Below, piece after piece: positions 35,276-46,474 of a DNA stretch of 64,000 bases. Each line of letters begins with the position of its first letter. The first letter of the stretch is position 1. Where the stretch lies: NCBI RefSeq assembly GCF_033439725.1, contig NW_026944383.1:3100001-3164000 (forward strand), read 5' to 3'. The translations under genes and the position numbers were made by a program. The DNA comes from Neurospora tetraspora (lineage: Eukaryota > Ascomycota > Sordariomycetes > Sordariales > Sordariaceae). The notes under the pieces are model-generated. The model did no database searches. It worked only from the letters and a program-made list of their open reading frames with translations, and had not been told where the DNA came from.

Positions 35276-38159
35276 AAGTAAAGGGTTGATATATAGCTGG
35301 GTCATTTTGGGCACATAGAGCAATGGTAAAGAAGCTTTGGACACTACTATGCTATGCCATGCTACGCGACACGAAAATCAGTATCTAAAGCTGTAGGTAA
35401 ATGTGAAGCTCGAAAAGCCATCGTTTTCCCATATCAGACGAGGTGTTCATCCCTTTTATTGGAAGGCACAGACGATCGAAACATGCAGGTTCATTGATCC
35501 TGCAGTGCATATGAAGCGCGTTATACCTGCCTCTACTTGCACTTCGCATTTGCATAAGAACCTCCCGGCCCCCCAAGCAATAAAAAAAAAAAAAAGAAGG
35601 GATCCGTTTCATTCGGGACTTGAATTGGACCCCTGGATCGACCGGGACACCGTTCGGGTCCATCTTTTTTTTTTCTGTCCTCTACCTCCACTGTCTCTAC
35701 AATACCCACACAGCCTTATAAAAGGCGCCACCTGTTCGGTCAGTCACGAGTTCCGAACGAGCCTCGTTCACAGGGACCGAACGTTGGAGAATTTTGTTTC
35801 CTGACATCCGGCCTACCCGAGCGCAGGGAAAAGGAAAACAAAAATCCTCACAGGTGCAGGCTTTGAAGATGATGGGGATAAGCATTTGGTTCGTCCAGAG
35901 GAAGTTTTATGATAACTCTGGGCATATGTACGTTGGCCATGACATTAATGATACCCCATTAATTAGAAGGGGGTTTTGCATGCCTTGTCCTGTCTTGTTT
36001 TGTCTTGTCGAGAGATCAGACTCGGAGGATTCGATATTCACATGTCCGAGGATCTCAATCGCTTCTCGACAGTGGTTGGCTGTGCTGGACTGCTGATAGG
36101 TGCGCTATACGGCCGTGTTCTACCGCTCGCTCCATTGGAGCTCTATGGAGCTTTTTTGAGCCCTTCATTATTTTCACAGCCTACGTTGTTGTACCACCAC
36201 GAGCGGCACCACCGTACCACCCCACCAGCTGCTGTCAGAATAGATTGATGACATGATGCGGTCTCAGACACTCGTTACCCGCGCCGACGGGCATTAAGTT
36301 ACCAGCCAACAGCCAAGGGCCAAGAATCCTCATCCGTTATATCTCATCTTATTATTCTGTGGTGTTTCGTTCGGTGTTTCCAAGTTTGAAACAACGTTAG
36401 GACCCTTGGACCCTTGGCTCCCTCGGCATGGCGGCTGGGCGGCTGGGTCGGCAATAACGGGACTTGCCGTTCGATCTGACTTGTTCCACTTGTGTGCCTT
36501 ACAATCTTCTAGGGACGGTAGGGCTCGGCCGGATCAGGGTTTGGTCAGTTAATGTTTAATGTCCGGTTGGGTACGTAGTTTGGAGGACAGGTACTCGGGT
36601 CTAGCGGGTTAGACGGCTAGGTAAGTATGGGTTGGAGGCCGCCGTAGCCTGTCCAGAAGGGCATATATCTTTCCCTTTCCTTAATGGTCATGGAGGTCAT
36701 GCGACGAACGGCATTGCCATTGAGAAGGTTTAACACGTTCAACATCAATGGCCTTTGCGTTGAGGAACAAAGCGATTGAATAAGAATATGATAGGGGAAG
36801 CAAACATGGTATTGATACGTAGGTGCTTAGCAAACAACTAAGCTCTTGGCCCCAAACCGCAGCTTGCTGTTAGTGCTGCTCTTGTCAGCCTTGGTAAGTG
36901 CGCGTGTAAAGATGGGACTTGTATGGATGGATGAGATTATTGTTCGGTGTTGGTTGCGAGACACTGCGGTTGTTTGGCTGTGCTGTGCCCTGTCGATCGA
37001 GAAAGAAATACGCGGACAATAAGGATGGCTTGATGGATACCGAAGTAGCCGGCGGATTCTACACTAGCAACATCCCCGGATATCCGGATTTGCCATGGCT
37101 TCCTGGCTTCGATATTGTTCGATCTACAGCACCATTCCGTAGAAAGTGCAGCGGTGCTTTTCCTGCGTTTCGTTCCAAATGTACGTGCCCGTCATCGATT
37201 TTCCTGTCCTTGTTATAGTGTCCTGACCTCGGTGGCTGGGCTGGCTCGCTGGTTACGGGGACCGCTTCCATCCCGTCGCCGGCACCACCAAGCACCAATT
37301 ACCCCCCGCCCGGCCTTGATACTGTGTGATTCATCGATGTCAGCGCCGAGCAACACACACCGCGTTGTGTCCCAGATTTGGGTATAAGACGAGACGAACG
37401 GGTGGGCTGAACGAGTCTGACCGCTAGGACCGCTGGGCCTCAGTGGCTCTGTTGGGGTGAGTGACAGATATGTGGAGTAGCGGTAGAGGCGCTTGGAAGT
37501 TGTGCCAGCGGAAACCCTGGGATATCTCGATTTCTCTGCCCATGTGCTGAGGTGATGCCGGGGATCTGGCGCCAATCGTCGCTGATCCGAACCCATTCTG
37601 CCATTCCCACAGCTTCCCGGTGCCGCACGTAGTTGCTCACAGGACAGGCACAGGGAGTACAGGGGCACTGCCCGTGTTTGGTGTAACCAGCGGGCACTCC
37701 ACCGTCCGCGCATAGCACCGCCGCGGCGGGACCGAGCGAACCAATCCACATTCCAAATCTTCCGTTTGCCCTTTCCATCCTTCCTGTCTTTCTTGCCCAC
37801 TTCACGCGATCAACACTCGATCAGGTCACTCCTCGATCTTCACTCTTTTTTTTTTTTTTAAAGGGTCGTCGGCCTTTCTTTCTTCGACTTTCTTTCGTTC
37901 ATTCTCCCCTTTTTGGCTTTGAGGACCATCAATCCCAGCTCTTCCAGGCTTTCCGGGACGCATTTTGGCCCCCTTTGGTCAACACTAGCCACACTACCTT
38001 CTCTTCGTTTTGTTATTTGGATTTCATCAAAATACCCCTTCTTGTTGAAGAGAGAGTGCTGGGAAACGGTAGACGAAAGGAACAGCTTTTACTGGTTATT
38101 AAACATATACGCTACGCCAATATTGTGAGAAAGAGGCTCAACGACCGTCATCATCAATC
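35276..38159. other. his-3 to lpl interval, expected position of the cog recombination hotspot
   Basis: No gene is recognised in these 2.9 kb. A-rich and T-rich runs occur at 35581-35597, 35664-35675 and 37847-37860, and small tandem duplications near 36395-36450 (GGACCCTT and GGCGGCTGG units). In N. crassa the meiotic recombination hotspot cog lies just distal to his-3, and allele differences here alter recombination. The position is established knowledge; no cog sequence motif was identified. Confidence 0.5.
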
Positions 38160-40246
38160 ATGCATCTCCCATCATCGCTGCTCATCGCAGCTCCCTTGCT
38201 CGCCACTGTATCGGCCGACCCCATCAGGATAGCCCAGCGCGATGTTTCCCTGGTATCAACATCAACATCAGAGCAACTTGCCGTCCGAGCACTACCGGAT
38301 TCGCCCAGCGGCGGATATGCCCCGGCCGTTGTAGACTGTCCCAAGACCAAGCCAACGCTCCGGAAGGCCCAGGATCTCTCGCAGGAGGAGAAGAACTGGC
38401 TGTCGACCCGGAGGAAGAACACGATCGAGCCTATGAGGGACCTGCTGAAGAGGGCCAACATCACCGGGTTCGATGCCGAAACTTTCATGAACGAGGCCGC
38501 CAAGAACATCTCGCAACTGCCCAATGTCGCCATTGCTATCTCGGGAGGCGGCTACCGTGCCCTCATGAACGGCGCCGGCTTCGTTGCTGCGGCGGATAAC
38601 CGGATCAAGGACACCACGGGCGCGGGTGGTATTGGAGGCTTGTTGCAGTCCAGCACGTATTTGTACGTAACGTTATGCATTCTTTGGTTCTCGTCTCATT
38701 TTCGAGTGTCAACTACTCCGCTTCCGTCCATTAAATGAAGAAATGAGGACCATGACCGTGAATTGCTAACACGACATCTAGGGCTGGACTTTCTGGCGGT
38801 GGCTGGCTTGTCGGCAGTTTGTTCTCCAACAACTTCAGCAGCATCGAGACCCTGCTGAACGAAAACAAAGTCTGGGACTTTGAAAACTCCATCTTCAAGG
38901 GACCCAAGGAGGCTGGCATTAGTACTGTCAACCGCATCCAGTACTGGTCCGACGTGGCAAAGGAAGTTGCGAAAAAGAAAGATGCCGGCTTCGAGACTAG
39001 TATAACAGACTACTGGGGCCGAGCATTGAGTTACCAACTGATCGGAGACGACATGGGTGGACCGGCATACACCTTCTCCAGCATTGCCCAAACCGACAAC
39101 TTCATGAAAGCCGACACGCCGTTCCCAATTTTGGTAGCCGACGGCCGCGCGCCCGGGGACACCATCATCTCCCTCAACGCCACCAACTTCGAATTCAACC
39201 CCTTCGAGATGGGCAGCTGGGACCCGACCGTCTTCGGCTTTGCGCCGACCAAGTACCTCGGCGCCAACTTCAGCAACGGCGTGATTCCCTCGGGCGGCAA
39301 GTGCGTGGAAGGGCTGGACCAAGCCGGCTTCGTCATGGGTACGAGCAGCACGCTCTTCAACCAGTTCCTTCTGGCCAACATCACCAACTACGACGGCGTG
39401 CCAGACGTGCTCATCAAGGCCGTGGATTCCGTCCTCAAGGAGATCGGCGCGAAGAAGGACGACGTATCCCAAATCATCCCCAACCCGTTCCTGGACTGGA
39501 ACAACCGGACCAACCCCACCGCCGACTCGCTCGAGCTGGACCTGGTCGACGGCGGCGAGGACCTGCAGAACATCCCACTGAACCCGCTCATCCAACCGCT
39601 CCGCGCCGTGGACGTCATCTTCGCCGTCGACTCGTCCGCCGACGTAACGAACTGGCCCAACGGCACCGCCCTGCGCGCCACCTACGAGCGCACCTTCGGC
39701 TCCATCTCCAACGGGACACTCTTCCCCTCGATCCCCGACGACTGGACTTTTGTAAACCTAGGCCTCAACAACCGCCCTTCCTTCTTCGGCTGCGACGTCA
39801 AGAACTTCACCAACCTGAAAACCCAGACGGTGCCCCCCTTGATCGTCTACGTCCCCAACGCGCCGTATACCGCGCTGAGCAACGTGTCCACCTTCGATCC
39901 GTCGTACACCATGTCCCAGCGCAACGACATCATCGGCAACGGCTGGAACTCGGCCACGCAGGGGAACGGCACGCTGGATTCCGAGTGGCCTACTTGCGTC
40001 GCGTGCGCGGTTATTAGTAGGAGCTTGGATCGGTTGGGTAGGCAGACGCCGGCTGCGTGCAAGACGTGTTTTGAGAGGTACTGCTGGAATGGCACGGTGG
40101 ATTCGAGGGATACGGGGGCTTACTTGCCTGGGTTCAAGATTGCGGACGCGCATGCGGAGGATTCGGGGGCTGCTGCTATTGGAAAAATGGTGAATGTTTG
40201 GTCGTCGGTTGTTGTGGGAGTGGTGGCGGCTGTTTTGCTGTTGTAG
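38160..40246 (+). CDS. lpl: Lysophospholipase (phospholipase B), secreted and GPI-anchored
   Basis: Exon 1 is 38160-38662 and exon 2 is 38782-40246, joined over a 119-bp intron (GTACGT, GCTAAC, CTAG), giving 655 aa. The enzyme releases fatty acids from (lyso)phospholipids at the cell surface. A signal peptide ([19 protein letters not shown]) opens the protein. The patatin/cPLA2-type motif [10 protein letters not shown] near residue 126 would form the oxyanion hole. AGLSGGGW carries the nucleophile Ser172, and [10 protein letters not shown] carries the catalytic Asp424. Many N-x-S/T sites and eight or more Cys fit a secreted glycoprotein. A hydrophobic C-terminal tail after a small-residue stretch ([14 protein letters not shown]) fits GPI attachment. 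Position downstream of his-3 matches the gene called lpl in Neurospora. Confidence 0.96.
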
Positions 40247-41634
40247 GAGTTGGGTTGGTAGAAGTGCCATTATTTTTGTCTGTCTGATTTGATATCAGAC
40301 CAGAGATCGTGAAAATGAGGAGGGAAAGGAACGTGCGGGTGTTGCTGTCATGATGGATCATGGATTATGAAACGACGGGGATGTTGGATGATGGATATAC
40401 CATTGCATGTATGCTTTAGTGATAGTATGATCTGGCCTTTAAGTTTAGCAACTAATTACTCCATTCTTATGTTTTGTCTTCCCGACAAAGGGTTGATGGT
40501 CTTGGTGTATGGTGTTTTGCTGTTAGGGTGGAAGGACCTTGTTCTGAGGGAGGTTACCAGTAGATTGTATATCTGTGTTGGTGTCGATAAACTTTCGGCT
40601 TTTTCGGATCAAAGGTTCGACGGCCCATTTGCTCGGGGTCACAAATTGAAGAGCCTACCTTACTTACCTACACCACTTACCTTGTCCACCCGACTGCACA
40701 CCAGGCTCCAGCACAGCTGCCCGCACCTTCCTTCCTTTCATCCCGACCAGACCAGACGAGAGTGCCTGCCTAACGGGTATATAATTTACCTCCTTGGCAC
40801 CTTCCTTCACCAACAACCGCTTGGTCGAGTGGCGTAACGGTCTGCCGTCCTAATACCTCAAACCAACCCCCGAAAAAGATACCTGTCGGTTCGGGAACTA
40901 TGATGTACATTGAAGTAACCCAAAGAGCGTTCCACATCGTAGACCGCGTCCACTTGCTTGCAAGTAGGATCTGTTGGTATCTGCAGCGACAGAAGAAGGT
41001 AATCACAAATAAACATGGACAAAATGGTTAGGGTGTTTCGATGGTTAACCTTGACCGAGCGGTTGTTGGCCTTTATTTTTTTGTATCTTTTTGTACTTTC
41101 TTCGGAGGTGGAAGGGAGGGCCGGGTTGTGTGAGGGGGAGGTGGTGCGTTCGAACGGGAGTTGTGTCTTGTTTTTTTTCGGGTACTGATGATTTTGAGTG
41201 AAGTGTATTCAATAGGATACCCCCCTCGTCGTGAACTTTAGGAGTCCTTGTCTCTCCAAGTCTGGCCTTACCTAAGTGTTCACGGTATTTGTGGTATGCA
41301 ATGGAGGGCGGTATCTCTCCGCAGCGACTCACCTGTGTATACCTCTACTTAGATAATAGGGGTGCTTGCAATTCCAGCGAGCGCAGGTGGGAGCAGACCT
41401 CTACGATAGCCATAGCAGTCGGTCAGACCACCTACATCCACGTCCAGGCAACATCTGTGGGACGTCCGTCACAACGGAAGCGCACTGAAAAGGAACAAGA
41501 AATTTCTCCCGGGATATTCGCCTGATCGTGAGTCTTGTAGTTCGTGTGCACCTGAGCAGAGCGTCATCCCCTTCCCCTTTTCCTTTCAGGGAGCTTTCAA
41601 CCCCCGTTCTGGCCCGAGATCGTCTGACTTCCAC
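40247..41634. other. Intergenic, convergent 3' flanks
   Basis: It separates lpl and the pseudo-caspase gene. A tRNA-like D-arm string near 40820 was examined and rejected. Nothing else was recognised. Confidence 0.5.
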
Positions 41635-43733
41635 CTAGTCTGCCCCCACGAACTCCAGTCTCTCCTTGGTCTCGTCGGGCAACGTCGAAAGATACTCCTC
41701 CCAAATGTCCTGGTTTGCACCCGCGGGGACGCGGAACGTGTAGACAAGCCCCCCTGCTCCTCCCTTTCTTCCACCGCTACCTTCGTCGTCAGTGCCAGTC
41801 ATTGCCGCTAGATCCCCCTTCATCTTCGGAGTCAAGATGATGCTCGATGTCCTAGGACTGCCCGCAAACTGCAGATGCAAGGGAACAGGAGGAAAGCTAC
41901 TAAGCGGCGGCAATGACATTCCTCCCATGTCCGAGCCGAGCGGTTCCTGGAACCTAGCCCCCATGGCCAAGAGCGAGGATGTTGTAACTCTCGCATGAAG
42001 ATCAGCGATTGAGATACCCCCCAGAAGCTTCAGCCGCGCTCGGGTCCTCAGCTGGTCGCTCAAAGCACGGGTGAAGACGCCTCTCTCCAAGTTGGCCTGG
42101 GTGGACGCAGCGAGGAGCTCCAATGAACGGTTGGTCCTCCTCATGAATCTATATTGGTTCGGGTAGTAGGCTGCGTCCATGATGACTACTACATCCGGGG
42201 AAGCATGATCGAGCAGAGCCTGGATGGCAGACCATCGCACGCACGACGCTGGTTGCGCCTCGCTGTTTCTCGAGCTGTCAATGTGACGATACAGTCAGCC
42301 TGGAGAAAGAATAACACGCCATTCGGTGGGAGGCGGGTAATCCTACCTTGCCAGAATCATTTGTCGGTCGCCGTCCAAGTAACTGTGACTTGACCAATAG
42401 AGTATTTTCAACTCGTCCTCCGTATCCGTCTTCAGGAACTGGAGGATTTCGTCCAAAATCCACATAGATATGTTGTGGTTCTGATCCGCGGATGGAATGA
42501 TCTTGGTTTGGCATGAGCAGTCGTAGTACTCTCCAAGGACTTCTCTGAACTCGTCCATCGGATTTATCAATGCAGGGTCTTCCTCATCTTGCCAGCGAAG
42601 GAACAAGGCAGAAACTCTTCTGTAACGATCCCTCGCAAAGCTTTCGGAAGCCCGGACTGTAGCTCCGTGCGAATTCGACGTCAGAATGCTACCGTTTGAA
42701 AGACCACCGTTGGGCTGAGGGAACGACACAGTTGATGCCCTGTCCTGCCGAGGCTTGGAAGGCAGAGGTGTTCTGACGCGCGACTCGCTGAACGATGAAC
42801 GGATCTGTTGCTGAGTTGGAGAGGAATCAATGTCCATAAATTCTGGCGAAGGGGTGCTGAGATTGAGTTTTCGTGATTCTTGTGTGTGAAGATTTCTAGG
42901 GGTCGGCGGCACAATGGTTTCAAGCTGTTGCGTCTCTGCAGAGTTGGGAAACTTTTGCGCGAGTTCTTCCCAAGTCATGCCGTGATGCCGGGCATCGCAC
43001 TATAAGAAAAGCCCAGTAAGTGAACTGGCCTGGACGGCTTTCAAGTTTTTACACGTGGTTGGTATGCACTCACTCCGATTTTCTTCCTCTTGCAGTTTGC
43101 ACATGAACCTTGTTTTCGTATCAGAGCGGCCCTTCCCCTTGCCTCGGGCGCTAAGGGGCCAGTCCGCCGTCTGTTTCGACTCGAAGACGAAGGAGCGTTC
43201 CCGTCCTTGAGAGAAAGTATGTTTTGTGTTGGCACAGACGTTGTCGGAGTAAGGACAGGGGGGGACATGACGCTACAGGATGTAGCAGCTGTGGCAGCAG
43301 ATGCAATGGTCGATATGGACGAGTTGGTGTCCTTTCTCGCCCGCGGTGAGTGACCATGGCTCTCGACAATCCCGTTGGTAGCGGTAGGAACCTGCAAAAC
43401 GGCTGGACCGGTGTCTTCGGGCTGCCGTTCCTGATGTTGTTCATGATGTTGAACCGGGCGCTGTTCCTGTTGATGCTCCTGGTGCTGTTCCTCGTGTTGT
43501 TCATCATGTCGTTCCTGGCCTTGCTGCTGTTCCTCGGTGTGTTCCTCATGCTGCTCCTGATGCGTTTGTTTCTGTTGTTGCTCTCCATTCGGCTGTTGCG
43601 ACTGCTCCGCTTGCGATCCTTGCTCTCCCTGACTTGGGTGATGCACGTCACTTCCAGGAGGCGCATCAAGCGGGGCGGATATCGTATGCACCGTTTCCAT
43701 CGTTGGGTTGCCAGAAGCTGTTGGTGTAGTCAT
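41635..43733 (-). CDS. Half zinc-cluster protein with degenerate caspase-like (C14) domain
   Basis: Three exons, 43733-43074, 42999-42347 and 42274-41635, give 650 aa. The introns are 74 and 72 bp. The first 150 residues are a Gln/Glu/His-rich low-complexity tract. At residues 211-221 the splice completes CANCKRKKIGC, a CX2CX6C like the first half of a Zn2Cys6 cluster, followed by DARHHG where the second half would have further Cys. After a disordered region comes a segment laid out like fungal caspase-like proteins. DELKILYWSSHSYLDGDRQMIL retains a candidate His (residue 425). CVRWSAIQALLDHASPDVVVIMDAAYYP follows, then SLELLAASTQ..FTRALSDQLRTR. Where active fungal relatives have Asp-Cys-Cys, this one has Asp-Ala-Ala (471-473), so peptidase activity is unlikely. 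Its role is unknown; DNA binding or a scaffold role are both guesses. Confidence 0.8.
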
Positions 43734-45863
43734 TTTGCCGTTTTATTCCCAAAAAGAATTTTGAGTTTTGGTTAAATAATGAAACAGCCACCAGTCTGGC
43801 CGATGATTTTGCCCCTGAACCTCAACACAAAGGATGATAGCTCGCAGAGAAGGATATGCCAATCCCTTCTCAAAGCCGGTATCCAGTTCAAGGTGCGTCC
43901 TGGTCAAATGTGATTGTAAGTAATCGGCTGTGAATGCGCGAGCTTTGTGATGAGCGGTTATTCTGATCACAGAGAATATGGCACTCTGCAGGAAGTCAAC
44001 GTGCCGAGTCTATGAGGCAAAGCATCGATATGCTGAATTGGATCTCTTGGGCACTGAGCCTTTGGCGGCACTCAGCTTGAAAGGCGAAGGCCCCGGTGAG
44101 AGAGGAAGGTGAGATGTTAGGAAGAAAAGGTGTGGCCGATGTACGAACGAAGTCGTAGGCTTTCGGCTCCTACTAAAGGACAGCCGGTTGAGCCAATGTA
44201 GGTAGCAGGCCAGCAGGACCGCATAGCCGAACGGCCGGTGACGCTACGACGGAGTCTTGTTCTTGTTGACCGAAGACGAGAGACGAACGTTACGTTGGCC
44301 GCGTTGACTGTAATGGGATAAGACCGGTCTCGATAAGGTACAGTAGCGGGTTGGGGTAGCAAAAAGGGTACGTTTACTGTCCAGGGTCGTGTTAATGGGT
44401 GGAGGTGAGGTTCTTGAGGCACCTGACTGTGGTTAAGAAACCAAAACGACCGAGAAACCGTCTGAAGATGTGTAAGGTTTGCAATGATAGTAAAACTTTA
44501 GTGAATTAGAAAGACTCTGGCGGAGACATAAAGGTTCTGAGCAGAGTGCGTGAAGGCCAGAACACGAGGGGGTGTAAAGGGGGGTTCAGGATGATAACAA
44601 TGTAAACAGCGCTTTGATCAATATCAGGGCAGCAAGAAGTTGAGGGAAAGACCAGAAATGTTCAGCAACTGTCCGCCAGGAGCCGTCAAATTTGAACAGA
44701 AAAAAAGAGAGGAAAGGGGAAACAATCTGGTTGGGAATCGATGGAGCAGCAAGAGCCCTCGGTGGGTTAAGGACGCAACAATAACAAGCCAACCGAATGT
44801 TGCACGGCAGTCAATGGTGTTTCCTTTCTCCCTCCCCGAAAACCAACAGCAATGGGGGGCTTAACAGACACAGTAGTGATGCCAATGCGATGCTGATGCT
44901 CGTGTTGATGTTGATGTTGATGTCTGATTAACTCATAGACCACTCGAACTACTACCACCAAATGGAAAAGGGGCAACAAACTGGAGCAAAGCATCATGAA
45001 AGGATGAGGTGAAGAATTTGACCGAGACTGAGAGGTAAAGAGCTATGAGACGTACCTTGCTCCTACTGCTCAGCGGAGTGAGAGATGTCGTTGACAGAAA
45101 ATGGATACCTCTACAAAGTCGAACGGAGGCTTGACGTCGGTATGTTCAGATCTCGCTAGGACATGGCGATGCTGCTTCGGCTGGGGTTTAAATGGGTGTC
45201 GAGGTGATATCAAAAGGAAGCCCAGATAGGCCAGACAAGCAGATCGAACAATGGCCTTCCATTGCGTCTTCAATTGCAATGGGAAGACATCGAGAACGCC
45301 GTCCGAAGACTGTGGCCAGATGGAGCGTTGGCGGCATGAGCAGTAGCTTCCGGACTCCACCTGGATTGGGTGAGCTCCCGTCCCGCTTCAGTCGTTGAGG
45401 GGCCGATTCGGGGGTCGAAATATTTTCGACGCAGGGTGCGTGTATGGTAATGTAACTTCATATGTATGTACTGTCGCGGTTAGACATATACGCAAAAGTG
45501 ACACTGTCTGAGCATGCTATGCAAGGTACCCGTCTATCTGCATCTTTCTTTCTTCCATTCCCGGTACGTGCTTCGATACAGGCGCGGGGAGCTCCAAACA
45601 ACATCAGAACCCTCACCTAAAAAGCGTACCTCTAGGGGCAGCTCTGAAATTGTCTGTCTCCTTCATTCCTCACGGATACACCTACCTCTGAAGTACAGTT
45701 ACTGCTATCATTTCACAAGACGCATCTGGAAGGAGCCGGCAAAGTCAAGGTTGGGAGGGAAGGCACCTCTACGAGCCAAGAACCTGGAAGGTGTAGGGCA
45801 GTCACCGGCCATTGCTGCAGGTGACAAAACCACACCATGCAACGCAAAATTGCCCGCTCTGGC

Positions 45864-45872
45864 CACTTTGAC
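45864..45872. repeat. Target-site duplication, left copy
   Basis: CACTTTGAC directly abuts the left terminal inverted repeat and is repeated exactly at 46466-46474 beyond the right one. Confidence 0.85.
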
Positions 45873-46465
45873 CGAAAACGGTAGTCAGCGCATGCACTTT
45901 TGGTAGTCAGCGCAACCAACTACAAAAAATGCCCAACTAACGTGCACCATTACTGGCACCGCGTTTTGGACTCCATACTTTGGTATCATTTTCTCGATGT
46001 CCTCTTTCGTCAATGGTTTTTTCTCTTCGTCAATGGTTTTTTCTCTTCGTTAGCTTCGGGATCGGAGTTTTCCTTGTCGCTTAAATCGGACATTCTTCAT
46101 CAGGACTATCTATCTCATTTCGCGTTGCGCGCGCACACTTGAGATTCTTGGTAGTGTCAGATGGGAATTTTTTGTCCAACCCCAAATTGCCCCACTTTTC
46201 GCTGCCCAGGCACGCCAAGACAAGGGGTCAAAACCACTTTTTCAATATTGACATCTGCGCAAACACTTTACACCTACTTCGTTCAATCACGCTCCTGAAA
46301 AAATAGGGTAAAAGAATTTAGAGGAAGCTTTAAAGGTGAATATCTAAAAGAAAGCGAAACTCTGACGGTTGTTTTGGTTGAAATATCTCAATTCTGAGTT
46401 GGAGACTTGGCCTTCTATTTGGGTGCGCTGACTACCAAAAGTGCATGCGCTGACTACCGTTTTCG
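45873..46465. mobile_element. Non-autonomous Mutator-like miniature inverted-repeat element, 593 bp
   Basis: The ends are perfect 42-bp terminal inverted repeats, 45873-45914 and 46424-46465, beginning CGAAAACGGTAGTCAGCGC. Each terminal repeat contains the 12-mer GGTAGTCAGCGC twice in direct orientation. The element is flanked by an identical 9-bp direct repeat (CACTTTGAC), the target-duplication length typical of Mutator-like transposons. The interior carries a 20-bp unit repeated in tandem (46008-46047) and no transposase. The duplication and termini are intact, so insertion may be fairly recent. Superfamily assignment rests on the 9-bp duplication alone. Confidence 0.85.
46008..46047. repeat. 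20-bp tandem duplication inside the element
   Basis: CGTCAATGGTTTTTTCTCTT occurs twice head to tail. Confidence 0.9.
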
Positions 46466-46474
46466 CACTTTGAC
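46466..46474. repeat. Target-site duplication, right copy
   Basis: CACTTTGAC matches the copy to the left of the element. Confidence 0.85.

Noticed and set aside
40815-40900. A tRNA-like string (TTGGTCGAGTGGCGTAACGG) with GGTTCGGGAAC downstream.
   Set aside because: The acceptor and anticodon stems do not pair and the T-loop consensus is broken, so at most it is a decayed tRNA.
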